Assembly (NCBI GenBank): GCA_937997345.1
Contig: CALKTD010000014.1
Coordinates: forward strand, 1-64,000
Origin: an uncultured Atopobium sp.
GTDB taxonomy: Bacteria; Actinomycetota; Coriobacteriia; Coriobacteriales; Atopobiaceae
DNA: 64,000 bases
Direction: 5' to 3'
Below are positions 1 through 8,647 of this stretch, one piece after another. Under the pieces are notes generated by a model. It was not told the DNA's origin. It searched no databases and saw only the letters and a program-made list of their open reading frames with translations. Every line of letters starts with the position of its first letter. The first letter of the stretch is position 1. Both the position numbers and the translations under genes were made by a program.

Positions 1-1140
1 ATTTGTTCTTTTTTCAAAGGCGCCAGTATTCCACGAGCACGTATGAGCGAATCTGGAGACTATTTATATTTGCACTATGGGGATTTGTATAAAGGCCATG
101 AAACATATATTAATGTAAATAATCCCCAGAGTGATATTCCTTTTATTTCTGATGTTGAGAAACTAAAAAAAGAACAATTTGTGGAAGATGGAGACATAAT
201 TTATATCCTTACATCTGAAACTATAGAAGATCTTGGAAAAGCACTTATGGTAATTAATCCTGATAAAAAAGAAGTGGTATCAGGTACCGAGACAACAATA
301 ATGAAAATTCTCGATAAGCAAACTGTTGAACCAAGATGGCTTAATTATCTTTTACAGACAAATCGCTTTAAACAATTACTTCGTCAATACGTAACAGGTA
401 TGAAAGTTTTTAGAGTACACCCACGAGATATTAGCAAGATAGTTATTGAACTTCCTCCTATAGATGTACAGAGAAACATTGTTGAAATACTTGACAGTAT
501 TAACTCATTAATCCAGCTGAATCTGAAGCTAAATGATTATTTAGCTGAGACAGCAGACAGCTTATTTATCAATACTTTTGGTCATCTTGAAGAAAATGCT
601 GTTCTTTCAGATATCGCTAATATCACTATGGGTCAATCTCCAACGGGAGCTTCTTATAACAATGTAGGCAATGGTGCCGTTTTTTATCAAGGACGCGGAG
701 AATTTGGCTGGCGTTTTCCAACGCGAAGACTATTTACTACTGAACCAAAACGTATGGCAAAGGCCGGAGATATCCTTATGAGCGTTCGAGCCCCAGTTGG
801 TGACTTAAATATTGCATACGAGGACTGTTGTATTGGTCGAGGACTTGCAGTTATTAACTGTAGTTATCCTTCATTTTGTTTATATCTTATGAGATCTTTA
901 TGCAAGAAGTTAAACGCATATAATAGTGAGGGTACAGTATTCGGTTCAATAAACAGCAAAGATCTGAAAAATATTGAAATTGCACTCCCCAATGTAGAAG
1001 ATATTATTGGGTTTGAAGATAAGGTCGTACCGATTGATAATTTAATTAAATTTAATGAAATTGAGAATAGGAATTTGTCGCAACTTCGCGACATGCTTCT
1101 TTCTAAATTAATATCAGTTAAAATACATGTTGGATACTAA
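1..1140 (+). CDS. hsdS: type I restriction specificity subunit HsdS, 5' end outside window
   Basis: DNA-recognition subunit of a type I restriction-modification enzyme. The reading frame is open to the first base of the window, with GASIPRARMSESGDYLYLHYGD in frame across the first internal ATG at 43, so the gene begins upstream and most of its first target-recognition domain (TRD) is missing here. The central conserved helix ends in NLKLNDYLA (bases 520-545). A second TRD follows, with ITMGQSPTGASYNN at its start and the family-typical SVRAPVGDLN. The gene runs toward the hsdR-hsdM-hsdS operon and ends 7 bases before the end of the opposing hsdS. It shares a perfect 26-bp inverted repeat with that gene, so it is probably the silent or alternative partner in an invertible system. 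Family assignment is firm; whether it is expressed cannot be seen. Confidence 0.9.
   Translation: MCSFFKGASIPRARMSESGDYLYLHYGDLYKGHETYINVNNPQSDIPFISDVEKLKKEQFVEDGDIIYILTSETIEDLGKALMVINPDKKEVVSGTETTIMKILDKQTVEPRWLNYLLQTNRFKQLLRQYVTGMKVFRVHPRDISKIVIELPPIDVQRNIVEILDSINSLIQLNLKLNDYLAETADSLFINTFGHLEENAVLSDIANITMGQSPTGASYNNVGNGAVFYQGRGEFGWRFPTRRLFTTEPKRMAKAGDILMSVRAPVGDLNIAYEDCCIGRGLAVINCSYPSFCLYLMRSLCKKLNAYNSEGTVFGSINSKDLKNIEIALPNVEDIIGFEDKVVPIDNLIKFNEIENRNLSQLRDMLLSKLISVKIHVGY
520..545 (+). repeat. hsdS inversion repeat, left copy
   Basis: A 26-bp sequence encoding NLKLNDYLA in the plus-strand hsdS. It is perfectly repeated in inverted orientation at 1155-1180, and both flanking bases differ. 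Both copies are read in the same codon register, so recombination between them would exchange TRD-coding halves without a frameshift. Confidence 0.92.
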
Positions 1141-1147
1141 AAGAAAC

Positions 1148-1693
1148 TTATGCGGCTAAATAATCATTTAGCTTCAGATTATTTTCTATCTTCCTATCAA
1201 AAGCATTAAGAACTCTTGCAATCTGCCTCTGTTCATTTTTGTCCTCAGGAATCAATACTTCTATTTCTTCCATAGCTTTTCCTGAAATTTCAGGAAAAGT
1301 TGTTCCAGATGCATTATTAGCAATAGCATCTACATTACTTTTTAAAAGATAATACAAAAATAGTGAATCAGTATTTTCGTTTGGAATGATGGATTTGAAA
1401 CCTTGATTAGTGCAAATATCATTTTCTGCAATAGCACAATATCCAATTGGAGCCCTCGAACTAAACAACACAGTTCCTTTTGGCAGCATCTTTGTTGAAC
1501 AAGATTCATAACCCTTTTGAGAGATACACTTTTCTCCTTTTTTAATAAATCTTTCCCTATGATTTGCTAAATCTTTAGGGGTTAACCAAGGAATACTACC
1601 TCCCCAATTCTCGGGATCCCTTGTAGAAGGAGTTGCCCCTCCAACAACCTTTCCTAGCTCTTTTATTTTTACTTTAATTCTCTCAGAAGCCAT
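1148..1693 (-). CDS. hsdS: type I restriction specificity subunit HsdS, half-length (single TRD)
   Basis: The hsdS directly downstream of hsdM, about 181 residues and half the usual 380-400. It carries one TRD (GGATPSTRDPENWGG near the start, FSSRAPIGYCAI in the middle, SGTTFPEIS later) and one conserved helix ending NNLKLNDYLAA, then stops. The ATG at 1693 overlaps the end of hsdM by 11 bases, giving translational coupling; a TTG lies two codons earlier. The stop falls just after the 26-bp inverted repeat at 1155-1180. Inversion would replace the stop with the second TRD of the opposing gene and restore a protein of about 380 residues. Known half-size HsdS proteins can dimerise and work, so this state need not be inactive. 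Confidence 0.92.
   Translation of the reverse strand: MASERIKVKIKELGKVVGGATPSTRDPENWGGSIPWLTPKDLANHRERFIKKGEKCISQKGYESCSTKMLPKGTVLFSSRAPIGYCAIAENDICTNQGFKSIIPNENTDSLFLYYLLKSNVDAIANNASGTTFPEISGKAMEEIEVLIPEDKNEQRQIARVLNAFDRKIENNLKLNDYLAA
1155..1180 (-). repeat. hsdS inversion repeat, right copy
   Basis: Perfect inverted copy of 520-545, at the 3' end of the operon hsdS and encoding its final NLKLNDYLA. The segment between the two repeats (about 660 bp from outer edge to outer edge) holds the complete second TRD of the opposing gene, exactly the module that inversion would move. Confidence 0.92.
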
Positions 1694-3194
1694 AACCAAG
1701 AGCCTCCAAGTTCTTTTTAATTTCTACTTGAAGACGATTTGATTCTTCAAAACATTTTGAAATTTCACTTGTAAGACGAGCCATTTTCTCTTCAAATGGC
1801 TCTCCATCATCTTCTTGTTCAGCAATTCCTACATAACGACCTGGAGTCAAAATATAATCTTGTTTCGAAATATCCTCTATCGATGCGACCGAACAGAAGC
1901 CCTTCTCGTCTTCTAATGTTCCATCATGGAACTGTTGGAAAGTATCCGCGATTTTTTTAATATCTGTATCTTGTTTAAGCTCACAAAGCTTTCTGCTGAC
2001 CATAGTGCCCATCTCACGAGCATCTATAAACAGCGTTTTTCCTGGCTGTTTTTTATTCTTATCAATGAACCATAAAGATACTGGAATTTGTGTTGTATAG
2101 AAAAGTTTTCCTGGAAGAGCAACAATTCCATCAACAAGATCAGCGTCAACTATTGCCTTACGAATATCTCCTTCAGTACCTGTCTGACTTGAAAGAGAAC
2201 CATTTGCTAATACCATCGCCATTCGGCCATGAGCGTTCAAATGCCAAATCATATGTTGCAACCATGCAAAGTTAGCATTTCCAACAGGCGGAATTCCATA
2301 TTGCCAGCGAACGTCCTCTACTAGCTTATCTCCTCCCCAATCCTTCAAATTAAATGGAGGATTCGCAAGAATAAAGTCAAACTTTTCACGTTTATGTTGA
2401 TCATTAAAGAAAGTATCGGCGTAGCTGCCAAGATCGGCCTCTATACCTCTAATAGCAAGGTTCATGGTTGCAAGTTTCCATGTAGAAGGATTGCTCTCTT
2501 GACCAAAAACCGTAATATCGTCTCTTACGCTTCCTCCGTGCTCTTTTACAAAATCTGCACTTTGGACAAACATACCGCCCGAACCGCAGCAGGGGTCATA
2601 AACACGTCCATGGAATGGTTGAATAATCTCAACAAGAGTTCTTACAATACAGCTAGGGGTATAGAATTCACCAGCAAGCTTTCCTTCTTGTTCAGCAAAT
2701 TTAGCAAGACAGTACTCATAAGTACGGCCAAGAACGTCTATGCCGTTTTCATTTTCTGCAAGTTGAATGTTTGTGAATAAATCTACAACTTCACCTAAGC
2801 GACGTTTATCAAGTTCTGGCCTTGCAAAATTTTTGGGAAGAACATCTTTAAGGGAGCTATTTTCCCTCTCAATAGCCTGCATTGCAGTATCAATTGCAAT
2901 GCCAACTTCAGGATCATGGGCAACTTTTGCTACAGAAGTCCAACGAGCCTCTGCAGGTACATAGAAGACACGCTTTTCTTCGTAAAAGTCGCGATCTTCC
3001 TCAAAGCCATCTCCTTCAGCAACAAGCTCTTGATAACGCTGATCAAATCGATCAGAAAGATACTTCAAGAAAATTAATCCGAGAACAACATTTTTATAGT
3101 CTGCGGCGTCAAGATTACCTCTCAACAAGCAAGCTGCATTCCAAATTTCTTTCTCAAAGCCTAGCTCAGCTCCGTTATTTGCATCTTTGGCCAT
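1683..3194 (-). CDS. hsdM: type I restriction-modification methyltransferase subunit HsdM
   Basis: N6-adenine DNA methyltransferase subunit of a type I enzyme; two HsdM plus one HsdS form the modification core, and HsdR adds cleavage. The 503-residue protein has the usual length. A helical N-terminal domain (about 1-160) leads to the SAM-dependent domain: GEFYTPSCIVR at about 175-185, motif I DPCCGSGG at 200-207 and catalytic motif IV NPPF at 278-281. The C-terminal part contains ALPGKLFYTTQIPVSLWF, typical of HsdM. The gene starts 11 bases after the hsdR stop codon region and overlaps hsdS, so hsdR-hsdM-hsdS look like one transcript. Confidence 0.97.
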   Translation of the reverse strand: MAKDANNGAELGFEKEIWNAACLLRGNLDAADYKNVVLGLIFLKYLSDRFDQRYQELVAEGDGFEEDRDFYEEKRVFYVPAEARWTSVAKVAHDPEVGIAIDTAMQAIERENSSLKDVLPKNFARPELDKRRLGEVVDLFTNIQLAENENGIDVLGRTYEYCLAKFAEQEGKLAGEFYTPSCIVRTLVEIIQPFHGRVYDPCCGSGGMFVQSADFVKEHGGSVRDDITVFGQESNPSTWKLATMNLAIRGIEADLGSYADTFFNDQHKREKFDFILANPPFNLKDWGGDKLVEDVRWQYGIPPVGNANFAWLQHMIWHLNAHGRMAMVLANGSLSSQTGTEGDIRKAIVDADLVDGIVALPGKLFYTTQIPVSLWFIDKNKKQPGKTLFIDAREMGTMVSRKLCELKQDTDIKKIADTFQQFHDGTLEDEKGFCSVASIEDISKQDYILTPGRYVGIAEQEDDGEPFEEKMARLTSEISKCFEESNRLQVEIKKNLEALGYGF

Positions 3195-3205
3195 GCTAAA
3201 CCTTT

Positions 3206-6200
3206 CTAAATGTCAGCGTCTGCCCAATGTTCGCATTGTTCCATTACTACATCAAGAGCATAATCCATACCCTCAGGTGGATACTTATGCTTTTTTAAAA
3301 GTCTCTTAATAGAAGCTCTCATGGCACTTCGAGCACTGTTTTTTCTCTGCCAATCCATAGTTCTTTTTGCACGAAGTTCATCAGCTAAACTATGAGTAAT
3401 AGCAACAAGCTCTTCATTCTTATCTTTATAGTAGTCTTGTACTGCTTCAGGTTGAGTCAGAGCTGCATAAAAAGCAAACTCCTCATCGTTTAGGCCAAGG
3501 TCTTTAGCTTTATTGTTTTCAGCCATCATTTCCTTGGCCATTTTTAGCATTTCTTCAAATACTTCGCTGTTTGTAATCTGACCATTGATATAGCCGTTTA
3601 CAATTCCCGACATTATTTCTGAGAATTTTCTAGATTGTACGACGCTTCTTTTCCTATAGCCTTTAATTTGTTCATTAAGAAGCCTACGCAGCATTTCAAC
3701 CGCAAGATTCTTTTCTTTCATCTTTTTAAGACTATGGATGAACTCTTCATCAAACACTGAAATTGTTTCATCTTCTATTTTGAATAACTTTATAACACCA
3801 TCAGAGTGAACGAAGTTTTGCTGAAGCAATTCTGCAATGTGTTTATTTACCTCCTTTAGGGTTAGCTTTGAATCTCCTCCATTAACGTTTGAAGTCCCCT
3901 CTGTGGTCAACTGAATTAGAAGTGCGCGCATTACTTGGAAATATCCAACTTCTATTCGTTGTTTATCATTAGCTTTACTTTTCGCAAGGCCAAATGCTTT
4001 TAGAAGAATTCCAACCTGTTCAATGAATTCCATTGCCAGGGTCTTCTTCTCTCCATCTTGTTCTTGAGCTTTATTTGAAACATCTACTAAGTAATCCACT
4101 CCTCCGGTAATCAAGCTTCCACGCTTGCTGTCAGAAGTAGTACTTATAAACTCTGAATAATCATATCCATGCATGATGTCGCGACAGACCTCAAGTTTTT
4201 CAAGGAACTTTGGCCAGACAGTTGAGCCGATGTCAGGATCACCATAGTTCTTTTGGTCACGGCTCGTATAATCTTTCATTGCCTGTTTTAGAGCATTTGC
4301 TATGCCGACATAATCAACAATCAAACCACCATCTTTGCCCTTATAGACACGGTTAACTCGTGCAATTGCTTGCATTAAATTGAAGTCTTTCATGTACTTG
4401 TAGATGTACATAGTTCCTAGTGATGGAACGTCAAAACCTGTCAACCACATGTCAACAACAATGACAATCTTCAGTGGATCAAATGTATCCTTAAACCTTT
4501 TTGCCATCTCTTTGCGATGAGCGTTGTTTCCTACTACATCAAACCACTCAACAGGATCCTGATTTCCCTGAGTCATAACGACTCCGACTTTTTCCTGCTC
4601 TTTCCATTCGGGTCTGAGCTCAAGGATTTTCTCGTAAATCCTCATTGCAATTGTTCTTGAATAGGCAACAATCATTGCTTTGTTTGCAGACTCAAATTGT
4701 CTATTCATCTCATAGTGTTCAATGATGTCTTTAACAAGCTCGTCGATAACCTCTGGAGCACCGAGGACGTCGTCGATATTTGCAAGGTTTTTCTTAGATT
4801 TTTCTATGGTTTCAATATTTGCCTCTCTTGTTAGAAGCTCATATTCCTTGTCAATCTTTGTAAGAACATCCTCATTTAGCTTTAGTTTCACTACCCTGTT
4901 TTCATAGTAAACAGGTAACGTTGCTTTGTCCTCAACTGCCTGTGTCATATCGTATACATCGATATAGTCACCAAAGACTTCTCGAGTTGAACGATCTTCC
5001 ATACTGACCGGTGTACCAGTGAATCCAATATATGTTGCATTAGGAAATGCTCTTCGGATAAGAAGAGCAGAGCCTGTATGGCGGGTTCCGTCTTCATCAA
5101 ACTTTTCTTCAAAACCATACTGTCCACGATGGGCCTCATCGCACATGACAATAATGTCATCACGATCAGAAAGAATACCCATGCTTTCTGTAAATTTTTG
5201 CATTGTGGTAAAAATGATGCCATTTGCTACACGAGTCTTAAGCAAATCAACAAGATTACCTTCACCCTTTTCACAGTGTTTTGCTTGTAAAGGATCCTGT
5301 CTTAAAAACTCTCGGCATCTGCTGAACTGGCCAAATAACTGATTATCCAGATCATTTCTATCCGTAATTACTACAAGAGTTGGACTATCTAGATTTTGTT
5401 GTAACAGATGAGCTAAAAACACCATTGAAAGTGATTTACCGCTACCTTGGGTATGCCAGAAAACGCCACCTTTACCATTTTTTTCTTTCATGGCTTTTTC
5501 AACGCAGGCCAAAGCCTTATTTACTGCAAAGAATTGGTGATAACCAGCAAGAATCTTTACATCCTTTGGTGTCTCATCAGAGAAACAAATGAAGTTTTTT
5601 AATATATTGCAGAGTCTATCTTTGTCGAACATTCCATCTAAGAGAGTGCAATAGTCTGCAACTTGCGTTGACTCATAACTTCCATCAACGCTTTTCCACT
5701 CCATAAAGCGACTTTCGTTTGAAGTAATAGTTCCGCACTTTGTCGTAAGCATATCGGTTATTACGCAAAACGCATTAAAGACAAATAAGCTAGGAATCTG
5801 CTTTATATAGTTCTGGATCTGCTGATATGCATCTTCAATGTCTGCATTGATATTTGCTGGACTTTTTAATTCAAAAACAACCAAAGGCAAACCATTAACA
5901 AAAACTATGATGTCAGGACGCTTATTAGTTCCTTTTTCAACATAAGTCCACTGGTTAACAACATGAAATGTATTGTTCTGAGGATTATCAAAATCAACAA
6001 GTTTAATTAGTTCGTTCCTATTTTCTTTCCCATCAAAATAAGAAACCTCAACCCCACACTGAAGCATATCCATAAAGCTCTTATTTTTGGCGACAAGATT
6101 ACTGCCTTCGATACAAGAAATCTTTTTTATTGCTTCAGCAACAGCTCTATTAGATTTGCCTGGATTAATATGCTCGATAGAAGATTCTATGATGTCAGGA

Positions 6201-6358
6201 AGAAACGCATCATCAAATCTGTCAGATGTTCTAGCAACATCTGGACCATAAAGATACTCGTAACCCTGCTGCTCCTGAAGATGCTCGATGATTGCATGCT
6301 CAAAACCGTCTTCATTGAAGAATACTCCGTTTGAATACTCACACGATTGCACCCTCAT
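3206..6358 (-). CDS. hsdR: type I restriction endonuclease subunit HsdR
   Basis: ATP-dependent translocase and nuclease subunit of the type I system. In the 1050-residue protein the PD-(D/E)xK nuclease core appears as PDIIVF at about 148 with FELK at 162-165. Superfamily 2 helicase motifs follow: Walker A TQGSGKS at 303-309, DEAH at 407-410 and GFTGTPVS soon after, then ARVNRVYKGKDGG as motif VI. The length and order are those of an intact HsdR. The ATG at 6358 follows GAGGAAGAG at good spacing, and a TATAAT box lies about 55 bases upstream. It is the first gene of the operon. Base composition is AT-richer than the metabolic genes nearby, consistent with an acquired defence island. Confidence 0.97.
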   Translation of the reverse strand: MRVQSCEYSNGVFFNEDGFEHAIIEHLQEQQGYEYLYGPDVARTSDRFDDAFLPDIIESSIEHINPGKSNRAVAEAIKKISCIEGSNLVAKNKSFMDMLQCGVEVSYFDGKENRNELIKLVDFDNPQNNTFHVVNQWTYVEKGTNKRPDIIVFVNGLPLVVFELKSPANINADIEDAYQQIQNYIKQIPSLFVFNAFCVITDMLTTKCGTITSNESRFMEWKSVDGSYESTQVADYCTLLDGMFDKDRLCNILKNFICFSDETPKDVKILAGYHQFFAVNKALACVEKAMKEKNGKGGVFWHTQGSGKSLSMVFLAHLLQQNLDSPTLVVITDRNDLDNQLFGQFSRCREFLRQDPLQAKHCEKGEGNLVDLLKTRVANGIIFTTMQKFTESMGILSDRDDIIVMCDEAHRGQYGFEEKFDEDGTRHTGSALLIRRAFPNATYIGFTGTPVSMEDRSTREVFGDYIDVYDMTQAVEDKATLPVYYENRVVKLKLNEDVLTKIDKEYELLTREANIETIEKSKKNLANIDDVLGAPEVIDELVKDIIEHYEMNRQFESANKAMIVAYSRTIAMRIYEKILELRPEWKEQEKVGVVMTQGNQDPVEWFDVVGNNAHRKEMAKRFKDTFDPLKIVIVVDMWLTGFDVPSLGTMYIYKYMKDFNLMQAIARVNRVYKGKDGGLIVDYVGIANALKQAMKDYTSRDQKNYGDPDIGSTVWPKFLEKLEVCRDIMHGYDYSEFISTTSDSKRGSLITGGVDYLVDVSNKAQEQDGEKKTLAMEFIEQVGILLKAFGLAKSKANDKQRIEVGYFQVMRALLIQLTTEGTSNVNGGDSKLTLKEVNKHIAELLQQNFVHSDGVIKLFKIEDETISVFDEEFIHSLKKMKEKNLAVEMLRRLLNEQIKGYRKRSVVQSRKFSEIMSGIVNGYINGQITNSEVFEEMLKMAKEMMAENNKAKDLGLNDEEFAFYAALTQPEAVQDYYKDKNEELVAITHSLADELRAKRTMDWQRKNSARSAMRASIKRLLKKHKYPPEGMDYALDVVMEQCEHWADADI

Positions 6359-6413
6359 AGCTGCTCTTCCTCAAGTAATTTTATTATTAGAATAATTTTT
6401 AAACCAAATAAAA

Positions 6414-6419
6414 ATTATA
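6414..6419 (-). promoter_or_regulatory. candidate -10 element upstream of hsdR
   Basis: A perfect TATAAT on the minus strand in an AT-rich stretch, about 55 bases before the hsdR start. No good -35 match is seen at 16-18 bases, so the assignment is tentative. Confidence 0.35.
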
Positions 6420-6475
6420 TTACGTTAAGGATAAGTAAGCTATTCAATCAAATGGTAAATTGGCTAATTTTACAA

Positions 6476-6705
6476 CTACCTTAACTCTCCCTTGTGCCCG
6501 TAAACACAAAGTCCCGGTTAGCAATGTGAGCGATGCCTTGAATGGTGTCGCCCTCAACAGAGCCACCAACAGCAAAGATAACGGAACCCACAAAGGACTC
6601 AAGCTTGCCACCAAAGGTAAACGAGTTATCGTTAACTTTGCCGTTCTCAATATCAATCTGGACACCCATGGCAGTCAGAGAGCCAGTAAGTTTCTCGCCA
6701 GAGGT
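6476..6705 (-). pseudogene. truncated duplicate of the 98-residue gene at 8351-8647
   Basis: This stretch matches 8346-8575 without indels and with only scattered substitutions. It encodes the C-terminal two thirds of the same small protein (SFTFGGKLESFVG, GGSVEGDTIQGIAHIANRDFVFTGTRES) with the same stop. Homology ends abruptly at GAGGT (6705), where the sequence changes to the repeat element beginning near 6706. An internal ATG (6669) could still give 62 residues, but the normal start and N-terminal third are gone. I read it as the remnant of a duplication made when the neighbouring DNA was inserted or rearranged. Confidence 0.75.
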
Positions 6706-6740
6706 GCGCTCTGAGCGAGCGCGGCGCGAATCTAGCGGGC

Positions 6741-6858
6741 GCCTGATTTCTGCAAAGAATCTGTAAATTCTGCCTGAAAACGTTAAAGAAACTGTGGATT
6801 TGCCTGATTTTGCAAAAAAATCTGTGACTCAAATACAGATTCTTTACACTTTTCAGGC
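6741..6858. repeat. dispersed 118-nt repeat with internal ~30-nt units, copy 1
   Basis: Three successive units each begin GCCTGA and contain a variant of AAAGAATCTGT (starts at 6741, 6772, 6802). An inverted unit then ends ...TTTTCAGGC at 6858. The outer units are inverted repeats of each other, so the RNA could fold into a long hairpin. Copies occur at 10038-10155 and 50264-50382. With copy 2, similarity extends on both sides (about 6706-6903 against 9990-10200). No open reading frame is conserved. Confidence 0.8.
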
Positions 6859-6902
6859 ACAGTGATAATAAGCGATTCGGTGGCGCTACAAATGCCCACA
6901 AC

Positions 6903-6929
6903 AAGGGCATCTAGATACTAGATGCCCTT
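6903..6929. terminator. hairpin between the repeat and the 405-residue gene
   Basis: An 11-bp perfect stem (AAGGGCATCTA and its complement) around the loop GATAC. It lies 79 bases beyond the stop of the minus-strand gene at 7008, so it could end that transcript. The T-tract is weak on both strands. Confidence 0.5.
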
Positions 6930-7007
6930 ATCAATAAAATGTTTGTCTACTCTTTTAGAGCAAGTTCAATTTGTTAATTAATAGCTGATTTCTATTCAAC
7001 ATACTCA

Positions 7008-8225
7008 CTAACATGGAAGAACATAAATATTTTTGTCATCAATTGCCAGCTGAGATGGTTGATTGTAAAGTATATTGATATTTTCTACATTTTCTTTAAA
7101 TGGAAGTACATCCAAACTTTTAGCACTAAGCAACTTCTCAGTCAGGCTATTTGAATACTTATCGTTAAGTCCCTCGATACCCTTTCCAGCACCTTCCAAT
7201 GCCTCATCGATAAGTGTATGATCTCCGACCTTTGTTGACGCTATAGCCTTCCCTGCTTTTTGTCCAACTGATGCAAGCCCACCAAAAACGATTGTATCAA
7301 TTGATTTGTGAGTACTAGTCTCAAGGACTTCATAGCACTCAGAATATAACTCTAAGTATCGAATAGATTCTTCCTCGATACGTTTAGTAATAGCGTTCAA
7401 CTTACCGCTCTCAAAATTTTCAGATAGCATTGGCTCGAGGAATAGCGCAAAGCAATAGATATATGCCGAAAGCTGATAGTCCTTAAGATAATCTAGGACT
7501 GTATCTAGGCGTTTAGAAACACTTTCACGAATCTCAATAAAACTTTTCTTATGTAGTTTTTCCTGCACTTGAAATCGGAATAATTCCATATCTTGCTCAG
7601 ACTTTTGTTTGATGTCTAAAACTTTCATGTGAGCATTAGACATATATACTGTATTTCCATAATTAAACCCATACTCATTAAGAATATCAGCAAGTGTTTT
7701 TAGATTTCCTTGCATGTCAGCCTTATCACGCTGACGCATATATTTAAATATTTGGTCAACAGAAGACTGAATTGAATCCAACTTCTTATTAATTTGAGCA
7801 AGTGCAATAGCCATAGCTAAAAATGCTGGATTATAGGGCATCGTTGTGACATTTGTAAGAGACATCCCTTGCTGAACATGAAACCTGGCTTGACCAAATC
7901 CTGTCGCAGCATCTCTAAATGAGCCAAGCAGGCCTGATCCATCTTTAAAAGTTTGTAATACGTTTGGGTCCAAAGGATTTCCAAGTTTGTCTGTTACGGT
8001 CAGTAAAGTGGGTATATTTATTGTCGTTGTGATCGAACGAAACATAGTAGGAATGGAACCAAAAGCTACTCCTAGGGATGGAAGATAATCCAAGGGAATC
8101 TTAATTGCATTCGTAACGTCTACAGACTGTTCGGTCGAAGAAAGATGGAACTGTGTTGATGAAAGTTGCTCTCTTACGGCCTTTTTGCGATCATCGTCAT
8201 TAACCTGAAGATTTAGATCCATCAT
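7008..8225 (-). CDS. unrecognised 405-residue protein with coiled-coil region
   Basis: I do not recognise this family. The protein has no signal peptide or clear transmembrane segment. The N-terminal half has a Ser/Thr-rich stretch and SLGVAFGSIPTMFRSITTTINIP (about 50-72). A helical, probably coiled-coil region follows (AQINKKLDSIQSSVDQIFKYMRQRDKADMQ, about 147-176), then a long charged helical domain and a Gly/Ala-rich segment (FGGLASVGQKAGKAIAST). The C-terminus ends ILYNQPSQLAIDDKNIYVLPC. Codon use is AT-rich like the restriction genes. It sits between an intact and a truncated copy of the same small gene and next to a type I system. A defence or toxin role is possible but is not shown by any motif. 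Confidence 0.8.
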   Translation of the reverse strand: MMDLNLQVNDDDRKKAVREQLSSTQFHLSSTEQSVDVTNAIKIPLDYLPSLGVAFGSIPTMFRSITTTINIPTLLTVTDKLGNPLDPNVLQTFKDGSGLLGSFRDAATGFGQARFHVQQGMSLTNVTTMPYNPAFLAMAIALAQINKKLDSIQSSVDQIFKYMRQRDKADMQGNLKTLADILNEYGFNYGNTVYMSNAHMKVLDIKQKSEQDMELFRFQVQEKLHKKSFIEIRESVSKRLDTVLDYLKDYQLSAYIYCFALFLEPMLSENFESGKLNAITKRIEEESIRYLELYSECYEVLETSTHKSIDTIVFGGLASVGQKAGKAIASTKVGDHTLIDEALEGAGKGIEGLNDKYSNSLTEKLLSAKSLDVLPFKENVENINILYNQPSQLAIDDKNIYVLPC

Positions 8226-8350
8226 TCCTCATTCCTTTAATATTTATAGAAATAAGAACTCTATTTTCTGTAATTTAATAAATCATATAAAACTATTAAC
8301 CGATAAGTTAATAAATTGATTGTACTACTAACAGGGATGATGCAGCTACC

Positions 8351-8647
8351 TTAACTCTCCCTTGTGCCCGTAAACACAAAGTCTCGGTTAGCGATGTGGG
8401 CGATGCCCTGAATAGTGTCGCCCTCAACGGAGCCACCAACAGCAAAGATAACAGGACCTACAAAAGACTCAAGCTTGCCGCCAAAGGTAAACGAGTTGTC
8501 GGCAACCTTGCCGTTCTCAATATCAATCTGGACACCCATGGCAGTCAGAGAGCCAGTGAGTTTCTCGCCAGAGGTTATGAGGACAGCGGTACCCTCTTTG
8601 GCTCCAACGGGAGAATCCATTTGAATCTTGTATGTGCCGTCGATCAT
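8351..8647 (-). CDS. small conserved-looking protein of 98 residues, function unknown
   Basis: The predicted protein is rich in alternating beta-type segments and glycine (TYKIQMDSPVGAKEG, LTAMGVQIDIENGKV, FTFGGKLESFVGPVIFAVGGSVEGDTIQG), suggesting a small all-beta fold. There are no cysteines, membrane segment or signal peptide. The ATG at 8647 is preceded by AGAGG. A 230-bp part of the gene is duplicated at 6476-6705; substitutions there mostly keep the reading frame, which supports this being a real coding gene. I cannot name a family or function. Confidence 0.7.
   Translation of the reverse strand: MIDGTYKIQMDSPVGAKEGTAVLITSGEKLTGSLTAMGVQIDIENGKVADNSFTFGGKLESFVGPVIFAVGGSVEGDTIQGIAHIANRDFVFTGTRES

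Noticed and set aside
6741..6858. Short CRISPR array in the dispersed 118-nt repeat
   Set aside because: The ~30-nt units diverge along their length, the last is inverted, and the same whole block recurs elsewhere.
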